In this document: positions 42,796 through 50,910 of the stretch, piece by piece | Layout of the letters: every line of letters begins with the position of its first letter | Numbering within the stretch: the first letter of the stretch is position 1 | From: Pseudomonas marginalis | GTDB taxonomy: Bacteria > Pseudomonadota > Gammaproteobacteria > Pseudomonadales > Pseudomonadaceae | Assembly: GCF_900105325.1 (NCBI RefSeq) | Contig: NZ_FNSU01000003.1 | Location: 2,728,001-2,792,000 of the forward strand | Reading direction: 5' to 3' | Length of the DNA: 64,000 nt | Translations under genes and position numbers: made by a program | Notes under the pieces: generated by a model | Seen by the model: the letters and a program-made list of their open reading frames with translations, nothing else | What the model was told of the DNA's origin: nothing | Database searches by the model: none

Positions 42796-43689
42796 TCACT
42801 TTTTCGCGGCGAACAACGCGTCAAGCTTCTGCTCGAAGGTGTGGTAGTCGATGCGATCGTAAAGCTCCATGCGGGTTTGCATGGTGTCGATCACGTTCTG
42901 TTGAGTGCCGTCGCGACGGATCGCGGTGTAGACGTTCTCGGCGGCCTTGTTCATGGCACGGAAGGCCGACAGCGGGTACAGCACGATGGAAACATCGGCA
43001 GATTTCAACTGTTCGGTGGTGTACAGCGGCGTCGCGCCGAACTCGGTGATGTTGGCCAGGATCGGCGCCTTCACACGGGCGGCGAACAGTTTGTACATCT
43101 CCAGTTCAGTAATGGCTTCCGGGAACACCATGTCGGCGCCGGCTTCAATGCAGGCGGCGGCACGCTCCAGGGCGGACTCCAGGCCTTCCACGGCCAACGC
43201 GTCGGTGCGCGCCATGATCACGAAGCTGTCATCGGTGCGCGCGTCCACGGCGGCCTTGATGCGGTCGACCATTTCCTGCTGGGACACGATCTCTTTGTTA
43301 GGACGATGGCCGCAGCGCTTGGCGCCGACCTGGTCCTCGATATGAATCGCGGCCGCGCCGAACTTGATCATCGATTTGACCGTGCGCGCGACGTTGAACG
43401 CCGAGGAGCCGAAGCCGGTGTCCACGTCCACCAGCAGCGGCAGGTCACAGACGTCGGTGATACGGCGCACGTCGGTGAGTACGTCATCCAGGCCGGTGAT
43501 GCCCAGGTCCGGCACGCCGAGGGAACCGGCCGCCACGCCGCCACCCGACAGGTAGATCGCCTTGAAGCCGGCGCGCTTGGCCAGCAGCGCATGGTTGGCG
43601 TTGATCGCACCGACCACCTGCAAGGGGTGCTCGCTGGCGACCGCGTCACGGAAACGCTGGCCGGGGGTGCTTTTATTGTTAGAACTCAT
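42796..43689 (-). CDS. prpB: 2-methylisocitrate lyase
   Basis: A 297-residue isocitrate lyase-family enzyme cleaving 2-methylisocitrate to pyruvate and succinate. The catalytic cysteine sits in AKRCGH, and metal ligands lie in LLVDVDTGFG and HIEDQV. It is the first structural gene of the operon; its ATG overlaps the TGA of the GntR gene by 4 nt, so regulator and enzymes are one transcript. Confidence 0.95.
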   Translation of the reverse strand: MSSNNKSTPGQRFRDAVASEHPLQVVGAINANHALLAKRAGFKAIYLSGGGVAAGSLGVPDLGITGLDDVLTDVRRITDVCDLPLLVDVDTGFGSSAFNVARTVKSMIKFGAAAIHIEDQVGAKRCGHRPNKEIVSQQEMVDRIKAAVDARTDDSFVIMARTDALAVEGLESALERAAACIEAGADMVFPEAITELEMYKLFAARVKAPILANITEFGATPLYTTEQLKSADVSIVLYPLSAFRAMNKAAENVYTAIRRDGTQQNVIDTMQTRMELYDRIDYHTFEQKLDALFAAKK

Positions 43690-44396
43690 GACTCACCTCT
43701 ATCAGGGGCGCCGCCTGGGAAATGACGGGCAATATTGCGTTTGGAAGCACCGATATGCCGGCGCATCAACAACTCGGCCAGTTCACCGTCGCGATCGGCA
43801 ATCGCATCAAGAATGCGGTGATGCTCGGCAAAGGCCTGGCGTGGACGATTGGGGGTGGCGGAGAACTGGATGCGGTACATGCGCACCAGTTGGTACAGCT
43901 CGCCGCAGAGCATTTGGGTGAGGGTGCGGTTACCCGCACCTTGAATGATCCGGTAATGAAAATCGAAGTCGCCTTCCTGCTGGTAGTAGCCGACACCCGC
44001 CTGGAACGCGGCGTCGCGCTCGTGGGTGTGCAACACCTGGCGCAATTCTTCGATTTCCGCGTCGGTCATGCGCTCGGCGGCCAGGCGACAGGCCATGCCT
44101 TCCAGGGACTCGCGGATTTCATACAGTTCAACCAGCTCGGCGTGGCTCAAGGACACGACCCGGGCGCCCACATGGGGCACGCGCACCAGCAGGCGCTGGC
44201 CTTCGAGGCGGTGGATCGCCTCGCGCAGCGGGCCACGGCTGATGCCGTAGGTGCGGGCCAGTTCCGGCTCGGAAATCTTGCTGCCGGGAGCGATCTCACC
44301 CTTGACGATGGCGGCCTGGATGCGTCGGAAGACGTTCTCGGACATCGTTTGGGATTCGTCCGACGCCATTATCGGAGCTTCTGATTGACCCAGCAT
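43686..44396 (-). CDS. prpR: GntR-family (FCD) regulator of the methylcitrate operon
   Basis: A 236-residue regulator with a GntR winged helix (about 20-85; PGSKISEPELARTYGISRGPLREAIHRLEGQRLLVRVPHVGARV) and an FCD ligand domain with metal-binding histidines (DFDFHYRI, EHHRILDAI). It probably represses prpBCD-acnD-prpF and is relieved by a methylcitrate-cycle intermediate; this is inferred from position. The ATG at 44396 has AAGGTG upstream. Two ATTGTCGACA boxes lie in its promoter region, one over its own ribosome site. It differs from the sigma-54 type PrpR of enterobacteria. Confidence 0.9.
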   Translation of the reverse strand: MLGQSEAPIMASDESQTMSENVFRRIQAAIVKGEIAPGSKISEPELARTYGISRGPLREAIHRLEGQRLLVRVPHVGARVVSLSHAELVELYEIRESLEGMACRLAAERMTDAEIEELRQVLHTHERDAAFQAGVGYYQQEGDFDFHYRIIQGAGNRTLTQMLCGELYQLVRMYRIQFSATPNRPRQAFAEHHRILDAIADRDGELAELLMRRHIGASKRNIARHFPGGAPDRGES

Positions 44397-44406
44397 ATTG
44401 TCGACA
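44397..44406. promoter_or_regulatory. Operator box ATTGTCGACA overlapping the prpR ribosome site
   Basis: The site lies directly before the prpR ATG, and the AAGGTG ribosome site shares bases with it on the minus strand. It matches ten of twelve bases of the perfect palindrome at 44470-44481, so it is a likely second binding site for the GntR regulator, placed to block the start of the operon. Confidence 0.6.
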
Positions 44407-44469
44407 CCTTGGAAAGCAATGTGGCAAAAACTAGCCAATAAACCGCTACCAGTCAAAGAATAAATCGAT

Positions 44470-44481
44470 ATTGTCGACAAT
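44470..44481. promoter_or_regulatory. Palindromic GntR operator ATTGTCGACAAT upstream of prpR
   Basis: A perfect 12-bp palindrome of the TTGT-N2-ACAA class bound by FCD-type GntR proteins, about 75 bp upstream of prpR. With the box at 44397 it suggests two-site autoregulation of the methylcitrate operon. Confidence 0.7.
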
Positions 44482-44669
44482 CGTCTAATAATCCGGGCTG
44501 CACTCGCTCAGGGCATGGCCGGCTGCCAGCGCTGGCGCCAGAAAAGCATCATGTTAGAATGCCCGCCGCATTTGCCTGACATCACTTGATGAAACGGCGC
44601 ACGAAGGGAGCTTGCGCAGCAATGCCAGTCGCCTTGAATTGAACATCGCACTGCACCGCCTCAGGATCT

Positions 44670-45206
44670 ATGAGACTCAAGCCCTTCCCCCTGTTGTTTT
44701 GCCTATTGTCCATGCCGAGCCTTGGCGCTGCCGCCGAGAAGACCGTGTATGGCCTCAATGAATACGCGCAATTGGCCGGCATCGACCTGGAAGTAGCCGC
44801 CAAGCTCGACACCGGCGCCAAGACCGCCTCCCTCAGCGCCCGTGACATCAAGCGTTTCAAGCGCAACGGCGAATCCTGGGTGCGCTTCTACCTGGCCATC
44901 GACACCGCCCATTCCCATCCCATCGAACGCCCCCTGGCCCGCGTCAGCAAGATCAAGCGGCGCGCCGGCGACTACGACCCCGATGAGGACAAGAACTACA
45001 CCGCCCGTCCTGTGATTGCCCTGGATATCTGCATGGGCACCGCTTTACGCAGCATCGAAGTGAACTTGACTGACCGCAGCGCTTTCCAATACCCGCTGCT
45101 GATCGGCTCCGAAGCGCTCAAACGCTTTGATGCGCTGGTCGACCCCAGTCTTAAATACGCAGCAGGCAAACCCGCCTGCGCCGCCGACGCTCATACCGCC
45201 GAGTAA
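44670..45206 (+). CDS. Retropepsin-like aspartic/zinc protease domain protein with signal peptide
   Basis: A 178-residue exported protein. A signal peptide spans about residues 1-21 (LLFCLLSMPSLGAAA). The body is the domain annotated as ATP-dependent zinc protease, with a retropepsin-like active site LDTGAKTASLSA (Asp-Thr-Gly) and a C-terminal PLLIGSEALKRFDALVDPSLKY. It is the first gene of a three-gene unit with an inactive transglutaminase membrane protein and an ATP-grasp ligase. That triad has been predicted to make and trim peptide-like amide conjugates. The substrate is unknown. Confidence 0.82.
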   Translation: MRLKPFPLLFCLLSMPSLGAAAEKTVYGLNEYAQLAGIDLEVAAKLDTGAKTASLSARDIKRFKRNGESWVRFYLAIDTAHSHPIERPLARVSKIKRRAGDYDPDEDKNYTARPVIALDICMGTALRSIEVNLTDRSAFQYPLLIGSEALKRFDALVDPSLKYAAGKPACAADAHTAE

Positions 45207-45211
45207 ACCGA

Positions 45212-46744
45212 ATGCGCGCTCTAACCCTGCACCTGAGAATCCTGATCGCCATCCTGGTGGTGTTGGGTATTTCGGTCACCGCCTACCAGATCTTCGTGCT
45301 GGGCATTCCCGTCACCGAGGACGCCACCGATGACCTGTGGAACATCGACGCCAAGGTCGAGTTCGTCGCCAACCCCAAGGACCCGGTGAAGATCCAGATG
45401 TTCGTGCCGCCCTTGAGCCGCGACTTCGTCAGCCTTAATGAGAGCTTTATCTCGAATAACTACGGGGTGAGCGTCAACCGCATCGACGGCAACCGCAAGG
45501 TCACCTGGTCGGCACGCCGCGCCAAGGGCAACCAGACCCTGTATTACCGCCTGGTGCTGACCAAGCGCTACAGCGGCGAAAAAACCAAGATCAAGGGCCC
45601 GACCTTCCGCGACAGCATTGCCGTGGAAGGCCCGGAAAAAATCGCCGCCGAAGCCCTGCTGGCGCCGATCCGCCAGCATTCGGCCGACGTCGAGACCTTC
45701 ATCACCGAAGCCATCAAGCGCACCAACAACCTCAACGACGACAACGTGAAGCTGTTGCTGGCCGGCGACCCGTCGACGCCGCACAAGGCCAAGATCGTCG
45801 AGCTGCTGCTGTCCATTGCCCACGTGCCGGTGGAAAAGGTCCACACCATCCGCCTGGTGGCCGACCAGCCGCAAACCCCGGAGCTGTGGCTGCGTAGCTT
45901 CAATGGCAACGACTGGCTGTACTTCAACCCGGAAACCGGCGAACCGGGCCTGCCCGCCGACCGCCTGCTGTGGTGGACCGGCGATGAAAACCTGATCACC
46001 GTCGATGGCGGCAAGAAAGCCATGGTCACCTTCAGCCTGAACAACAGCGAAATGAACGCGATTCGCCTGGCCAAGCTGACCGACGAGAACACCGACGCCA
46101 ACTTCCTCGAATACTCGCTGTACGGCCTGCCGCTGCAAACCCAGCAGACCTTCATGATCATGGTGATGATCCCGATTGGGGTGCTGGTGATCCTGATCCT
46201 GCGCAACCTGATCGGCCTGCAGACCCTGGGCACCTTTACCCCGGTGCTGATTGCCCTGGCGTTCCGAGAGACGCAGCTGGGCTTCGGGATTGTGCTGTTC
46301 ACGATTATCACGGCGCTGGGCCTGTCCCTCAGGTCGTACCTGGAACACCTGAAGCTGCAGATGCTGCCGAGGTTGTCGGTGGTGCTGACCTTCGTGGTGG
46401 TGCTGATCGCCGCCATCAGCCTGTTCAGCCACAAGCTGGGGCTGGAGCGCGGGCTGTCGGTGGCGCTGTTCCCGATGGTGATTTTGACCATGACCATCGA
46501 ACGCCTGTCGATCACCTGGGAAGAACGCGGCGCCAGCCATGCCATGAAAGTCGCGATTGGTACGCTGTTCGCCGCGTCACTGGCGCACATCATCATGAGC
46601 GTGCCGGAGCTGATCTATTTCGTATTCACCTTCCCGGCGATCCTGCTGATCCTGGTGGGCTTCATGCTGGCAATGGGTCGCTATCGCGGCTACCGCCTGA
46701 CCGAGCTGGTGCGATTCAAGGCCTTCCTCAAGGCTGATTCGTAA
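45212..46744 (+). CDS. Inactive transglutaminase fused to 7-TM membrane domain
   Basis: A 510-residue inner-membrane protein. An N-terminal helix (about 10-30) anchors a large periplasmic region (about 35-300) resembling a transglutaminase fold without a clear Cys-His-Asp triad. About seven membrane helices then follow from residue 310 (FMIMVMIPIGVLVILILRNLIGL onward in segments), with an ERLSITWEERG cytoplasmic loop. It starts 5 bp after the retropepsin-like gene and overlaps the ligase gene by one base (TAATG), so the three are coupled. It may present a substrate peptide to the partners. Confidence 0.85.
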   Translation: MRALTLHLRILIAILVVLGISVTAYQIFVLGIPVTEDATDDLWNIDAKVEFVANPKDPVKIQMFVPPLSRDFVSLNESFISNNYGVSVNRIDGNRKVTWSARRAKGNQTLYYRLVLTKRYSGEKTKIKGPTFRDSIAVEGPEKIAAEALLAPIRQHSADVETFITEAIKRTNNLNDDNVKLLLAGDPSTPHKAKIVELLLSIAHVPVEKVHTIRLVADQPQTPELWLRSFNGNDWLYFNPETGEPGLPADRLLWWTGDENLITVDGGKKAMVTFSLNNSEMNAIRLAKLTDENTDANFLEYSLYGLPLQTQQTFMIMVMIPIGVLVILILRNLIGLQTLGTFTPVLIALAFRETQLGFGIVLFTIITALGLSLRSYLEHLKLQMLPRLSVVLTFVVVLIAAISLFSHKLGLERGLSVALFPMVILTMTIERLSITWEERGASHAMKVAIGTLFAASLAHIIMSVPELIYFVFTFPAILLILVGFMLAMGRYRGYRLTELVRFKAFLKADS

Positions 46745-47730
46745 TGTTCGGCTTCTGGAAGACCTGGAAGGCCCTGGAAGCGCGGGGGATCATGGGCATC
46801 AACCGGCGCAATGCCGACTACGTGCTCAAGTACAACAAGCGCAGCCTGTATCCGATCGTGGATGACAAGATCATCACCAAGGAACGGGCCATCGCCGCCG
46901 GCATCCATGTGCCGGAAATGTACGGGGTGATCTCCACCGAGAAGGAAATCGACAAGCTCGACGAGATCATTGGCGGGCGCAGCGATTTCGTGATCAAACC
47001 GGCCCAGGGCGCCGGCGGCGACGGCATCCTGGTGGTGGCGGACCGTTTTGAGGGGCGCTATCGCACGGTGTCCGGCAAGATCATCAGCCATGAAGAGATC
47101 GAGCACCAGATTTCCAGCATCCTCACCGGCCTGTACTCCCTGGGTGGCCACCGCGACCGTGCGCTGATCGAATACCGCGTGGTGCCCGATCAGATCTTCA
47201 AGAGCATCAGCTACGAAGGCGTGCCGGATATTCGCATCATCGTGCTGATGGGCTACCCGGTGATGGCGATGCTGCGCTTGCCGACCCGCCAGTCGGGCGG
47301 CAAGGCCAACCTGCACCAGGGCGCGATTGGCGTGGGCGTCGACCTCGCCACCGGCCTGACCCTGCGGGGCACCTGGCTGAACAACATCATCACCAAACAC
47401 CCCGACACCACCAACGCGGTGGATGGCGTGCAACTGCCCAACTGGGACGGGTTCATGAAGCTCGCGGCCGGCTGCTACGAGCTCTGCGGGCTGGGGTATA
47501 TCGGCGTGGACATGGTGCTCGACCAGGAAAAGGGCCCGCTGATCCTGGAGCTGAATGCGCGGCCGGGGCTGAATATCCAGATCGCCAACGACTGCGGCCT
47601 GACCTTGCGCACCCATGCGGTGGAGGCTCGACTGGAAGAACTGAAAGCCGCCGGCGTGACGGAAACCCCGGAAGAGCGGGTGAAGTTCGTGCAGGAGATG
47701 TTCGGGCATATTCCGCCCGTGGAAGGCTGA
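46744..47730 (+). CDS. Alpha-L-glutamate ligase-like (RimK-like) ATP-grasp protein
   Basis: A 328-residue cytoplasmic ATP-grasp ligase. Nucleotide-binding features are FVIKPAQGAGGDGILVV (grasp loop), RIIVLMGYPVMAMLRLPT and metal-binding ILELNARPGLNIQIAND near the C-terminus. Such enzymes form amide bonds using ATP through an acyl phosphate. The gene overlaps the preceding membrane-protein gene by one base. Together the triad suggests ligation in the cytoplasm and processing in the periplasm; the acceptor and amino acid are unknown. Confidence 0.85.
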   Translation: MFGFWKTWKALEARGIMGINRRNADYVLKYNKRSLYPIVDDKIITKERAIAAGIHVPEMYGVISTEKEIDKLDEIIGGRSDFVIKPAQGAGGDGILVVADRFEGRYRTVSGKIISHEEIEHQISSILTGLYSLGGHRDRALIEYRVVPDQIFKSISYEGVPDIRIIVLMGYPVMAMLRLPTRQSGGKANLHQGAIGVGVDLATGLTLRGTWLNNIITKHPDTTNAVDGVQLPNWDGFMKLAAGCYELCGLGYIGVDMVLDQEKGPLILELNARPGLNIQIANDCGLTLRTHAVEARLEELKAAGVTETPEERVKFVQEMFGHIPPVEG

Positions 47731-47761
47731 TCCGGTCTTCGAACTGTCTATCCCCGACATC

Positions 47762-47787
47762 CCCCCTAGGAGCAAATCCTACGGGGG
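47762..47787. other. Strong hairpin upstream of pabB without T-run
   Basis: CCCCCTAGGA and TCCTA-C-GGGGG pair as a nearly perfect 10-bp stem around GCAAA with one bulged C. No T-run follows, so it is a poor intrinsic terminator; it may mark the end of the upstream operon or an operator. TACAAT at 47790-47795 just after it could be a -10 element for pabB. Confidence 0.45.
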
Positions 47788-47832
47788 ACTACAATCCCTC
47801 TCCCCCCGCGCCATTGGCTGATCCAACCCCGC

Positions 47833-49176
47833 ATGTTGACCTGCTCCGTACACCCATTGCCCTACCGGGCCAACCCCGCCGAGTATTTTGCGGCGATTCG
47901 CCACGCTCCCGGCGCGGTCCTGCTCGACAGCGGCCGCCCGGCGGCCGAGCGTGGGCGTTACGATTTGCTCAGCGCCTGGCCCGAAGCAACCTTGACGGTA
48001 GCGCCTGACGAAAGCGGCGCTGCTTTCCTGCATCGCTTACGGGAAAACCTGACGCGATTGGGTGAAGCCGCAATTCCAGCCGGTTTGCAGTTGCCGTTCG
48101 CCGGCGGCTTGATCGGCTACCTGAGCTACGACTTCGGCCGGCACCTGGAACACATGCCGCACCTGGCGGTGGATGACCTGCACCTGCCGGACGCGCGCTT
48201 CGGGCTGTATGCCTGGGCGCTGATCAGTGACCACCAGGCGCAGGCCAGCCAGCTGGTGTTTCATCCCTCGCTGGCAGACAGCGAACGGCAACGGCTGATC
48301 GCGTTGTTCAGCCAGGGGGCTGTCGACACCTCTGCGACGTTCAAACTCCAGGGCCCGATGGCCCCCGACCTCAGCGCCGAGGCCTACCGCCAAGCCATCG
48401 TGCGGATCCAGGATTACATCCAGGCGGGCGACTGCTACCAGGTCAACTTCGCCCAGCGTTTCCGCGCGCCGTGCCTGGGCGATCCCTGGGCCGCCTACTG
48501 CGCGTTGCGCGAAGCCTGCCCGACGCCATTTTCCGGGTTCCAGAGCCTGCCGGACGACGGCGCGGTGCTGAGCCTGTCACCGGAGCGTTTCGTGCGCATC
48601 AGCGAGCGCCACGTCGAGACCCGCCCGATCAAAGGCACCCGCCCCCGCGGCCTTACGCCGGAAGAAGACGCGGCGAATGCCGCCGAACTGCTGGCCAGCC
48701 CCAAGGACCGCGCCGAGAACCTGATGATCGTCGACCTGCTGCGCAACGACCTCGGCCGCACCTGCCGCACTGGCTCGGTAAACGTGCCGGAACTGTTCAG
48801 CCTGGAAAGCTACCCCAACGTGCATCACCTGGTCAGTAGCGTGACCGGCACATTGGCCGACGACAAAGACGCCCTCGACCTGATCGTCGGCAGCTTCCCC
48901 GGCGGTTCGATCACCGGCGCGCCGAAGATCCGCGCGATGCAGATCATCGACGAACTGGAGCCCACACGCCGTGGGTTGTACTGCGGTTCGCTGGTGTACC
49001 TGGATGTGCGCGGCGAGATGGACAGCTCCATCGCCATCCGCAGTTTGCTGGTCAAGGATGGCCAGGTGTGTTGCTGGGGCGGCGGTGGGATCGTGGCGGA
49101 TTCGCAGTGGGAAGCGGAGTATCAGGAGTCACTGACGAAGGTACGGGTGTTGTTACAAACGCTGGAAAACCTGTAG
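47833..49176 (+). CDS. pabB: Aminodeoxychorismate synthase component I
   Basis: A 447-residue chorismate-binding enzyme making 4-amino-4-deoxychorismate for folate. The C-terminal catalytic half shows YRQAIVRIQDYIQAGDCYQVNFAQRF, FSGFQSLPDDGAVLSLSPERF, RPIKGTRPRG, ENLMIVDLLRNDLGR and GSFPGGSITGAPKIRAM. The PIKGT motif and length fit PabB rather than TrpE. pabA is not adjacent, as usual in Pseudomonas. The ribosome site is weak. Confidence 0.93.
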   Translation: MLTCSVHPLPYRANPAEYFAAIRHAPGAVLLDSGRPAAERGRYDLLSAWPEATLTVAPDESGAAFLHRLRENLTRLGEAAIPAGLQLPFAGGLIGYLSYDFGRHLEHMPHLAVDDLHLPDARFGLYAWALISDHQAQASQLVFHPSLADSERQRLIALFSQGAVDTSATFKLQGPMAPDLSAEAYRQAIVRIQDYIQAGDCYQVNFAQRFRAPCLGDPWAAYCALREACPTPFSGFQSLPDDGAVLSLSPERFVRISERHVETRPIKGTRPRGLTPEEDAANAAELLASPKDRAENLMIVDLLRNDLGRTCRTGSVNVPELFSLESYPNVHHLVSSVTGTLADDKDALDLIVGSFPGGSITGAPKIRAMQIIDELEPTRRGLYCGSLVYLDVRGEMDSSIAIRSLLVKDGQVCCWGGGGIVADSQWEAEYQESLTKVRVLLQTLENL

Positions 49177-49381
49177 CGCGCAGCTCCTTCCTGGCTCTCA
49201 GACACAGAGCCAAGCAGTAGAAAAAACCTGAATCAGACCCACAGTAGACGCAGTTGAACGTCGGAGGATAGCGTCCGGCTTCAACCGTCCGCCCGCCGTC
49301 TGTGAAGGATCACATGAAGCGACTGCCTACCCGTCAGGAAATATTTCCGAGATTGCGGCCCCTCTCAACCGCGCCTATCAT

Positions 49382-49396
49382 CTCCCAAATTGGGAG
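49382..49396. promoter_or_regulatory. Palindrome CTCCCAAATTGGGAG over the higB ribosome site
   Basis: Seven-base arms CTCCCAA and TTGGGAG surround one A. The right arm shares bases with the GGGAGG ribosome site of higB, 10 nt before its ATG. Type II antitoxins usually repress their own promoter at such sites, so it is a candidate HigA operator. Confidence 0.55.
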
Positions 49397-49405
49397 GTTG
49401 CAGCG

Positions 49406-49708
49406 ATGCGGATAATCGCTCTATCGACCTTACGAATATTCTGGGAAAACCAACCCGCCTATATCGATGCAAAAGCGCCGCTTATTGAATTGTATCGGCA
49501 TATGGAAAAGGCCATTTACCCGACGCCACAAGCACTCAAGGCAGCGCTCAGGACCGCGAGCATTCTCAAAGGTGGCAGGGTTGTATTCAACGTGGGCGGC
49601 AACAAATATCGAGTGATCATGGCGATCGATTACCAGCGACAGCTTGGGTTCATACGGTTCGTAGGGACTCATGCGCAGTACGACCAGATCAACGCGGAGA
49701 CCGTGTAA
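49406..49708 (+). CDS. higB: HigB-family type II toxin (mRNA interferase-like)
   Basis: A 100-residue HigB/RelE-superfamily protein. Typical segments are RIIALSTLRIFWENQPAYIDAKAPL at the N-terminus, GGRVVFNVGGNKYRVIMAIDYQRQ and the C-terminal IRFVGTHAQYDQI. Such toxins cut translated mRNA on the ribosome. It has a GGAGG ribosome site and its stop overlaps the antitoxin start by one base (TAATG), toxin first, the usual higBA order. The pair lies between pabB and thrH. Confidence 0.9.
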   Translation: MRIIALSTLRIFWENQPAYIDAKAPLIELYRHMEKAIYPTPQALKAALRTASILKGGRVVFNVGGNKYRVIMAIDYQRQLGFIRFVGTHAQYDQINAETV

Positions 49709-50064
49709 TGAACATCAAACCCATACACTCCGAGGAAGACCTCACTGCTGCACTCGCGCGGGTACAGCAGCTCTGGGGAGCGGACATCGGCTCGACTGAA
49801 GGCGATGAGCTGGAAATTCTTGCAGTACTCATTGAGAAGTACGAAGCCGAACATTACCCAATACCACCTTCTGATCCGGTGGAAGCCATTAAATTTCGCA
49901 TGGAGCAACTGGGCATGACTGCCCGCGACCTGGAGCCATTTATCGGCACCAGCGGACGTGTATCCGAAGTGCTGAACCACAAGCGCAAGCTGAGCCTGTC
50001 GATGATCAAGCGGCTGCATGAAGGCTTGAGTATTCCTTATGAGCGGTTGCTTGCAGGGAGCTGA
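49708..50064 (+). CDS. higA: HigA-family antitoxin with C-terminal HTH
   Basis: A 118-residue antitoxin. The N-terminal part (1-60) is acidic and likely wraps the toxin; residues about 60-115 form an Xre-type helix-turn-helix (IKFRMEQLGMTARDLEPFIGTSGRVSEVLNHKRKLSLSMIKRLH). It neutralises HigB and should autorepress. It is coupled to higB by a one-base overlap. Confidence 0.9.
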   Translation: MNIKPIHSEEDLTAALARVQQLWGADIGSTEGDELEILAVLIEKYEAEHYPIPPSDPVEAIKFRMEQLGMTARDLEPFIGTSGRVSEVLNHKRKLSLSMIKRLHEGLSIPYERLLAGS

Positions 50065-50091
50065 CAGAAACATGGGTAGTGGCGCTACTTT

Positions 50092-50119
50092 CCCCATCGG
50101 GAGCAAGCCCCCGATAGGG
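50092..50119. repeat. Single REP sequence after higBA
   Basis: CCCATCGGG and CCCGATAGGG flank AGCAAGCC, giving an isolated REP of the GGGGGCAAGCCCCCGATAG family between the convergent higA and thrH genes. Confidence 0.7.
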
Positions 50120-50141
50120 CCATCAGCCGAACCGAAAGAAA

Positions 50142-50759
50142 TTACAGGCTCAACGGCCGATTCGACGCCCTGATGAACTCTTTCTTCAAATCTTCAAACG
50201 TATGCACCGCCGGGAATTGCGGGAATTCGCGGATCACATTGTCCGGCGCATGGAACAGAATCCCGCGGTCGGCCTCGCCCAACATGGTGGTGTCGTTGTA
50301 GGAGTCGCCCGCAGCGATCACGCGGTAGTAGAGGGTCTTGAACGCCAATACCGACTGGCGCTTGGGGTCTTTCTGGCGCAGTTGGTAGCTGACCACGCGG
50401 TCGTTTTCGTCGGTGATGAGACGGTGGCACAACAAGGTCGGGAAACCCAGCTGGCGCATCAGCGGCTGGGAGAATTCGTAGAAGGTGTCGGACAGGATCA
50501 CCACCTGGAAGCGCTCGCGCAGCCAGTTGACGAACTCGATGGCACCGTCCAGCGGCTTGAGGGTGGCGATCACTTCCTGGATGTCGGCGAGCTTGAGCCC
50601 GTGTTCGTCGAGGATGCGCAGGCGCTGCTTCATCAGCACGTCGTAGTCGGGAATGTCACGGGTGGTGGCCCGCAGGGATTCAATACCGGTTTTTTCGGCG
50701 AAGGCGATCCAGATTTCCGGCACCAGCACCCCTTCCAGGTCGAGACAGGCAATTTCCAC
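50142..50759 (-). CDS. thrH: Bifunctional phosphoserine phosphatase / homoserine phosphotransferase ThrH
   Basis: A 205-residue HAD-superfamily enzyme. The first motif is DLEGVLVPE, in which the second acidic residue of DxD is replaced by glutamate and glycine as in ThrH; VILSDTFYEF (motif II) and AAGDSYNDTTML (motif IV) follow. It can dephosphorylate phosphoserine and transfer phosphate to homoserine, linking serine and threonine synthesis. The start is GTG at 50759 with GGGAG six bases upstream. Confidence 0.93.
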   Translation of the reverse strand: MEIACLDLEGVLVPEIWIAFAEKTGIESLRATTRDIPDYDVLMKQRLRILDEHGLKLADIQEVIATLKPLDGAIEFVNWLRERFQVVILSDTFYEFSQPLMRQLGFPTLLCHRLITDENDRVVSYQLRQKDPKRQSVLAFKTLYYRVIAAGDSYNDTTMLGEADRGILFHAPDNVIREFPQFPAVHTFEDLKKEFIRASNRPLSL

Positions 50760-50910
50760 AAGACACTCCCATTAGATGTTGTTAGTTGAGCGAGCAAAAG
50801 GACTGCCGAACTCTAGCGATTCAAGCCCGCCGCCGCAACGCAGGGCGGATTTTGATACCATCGCTCCCCTATAGAGCGCTCAGCGCCATTGACCTGTAGG
50901 AACCGTCCTG

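Noticed and set aside
41335..43725. 796-codon plus-strand frame opposite prpC and prpB
   Set aside because: It spans two genes and their spacer, with no domain recognisable; a shadow.
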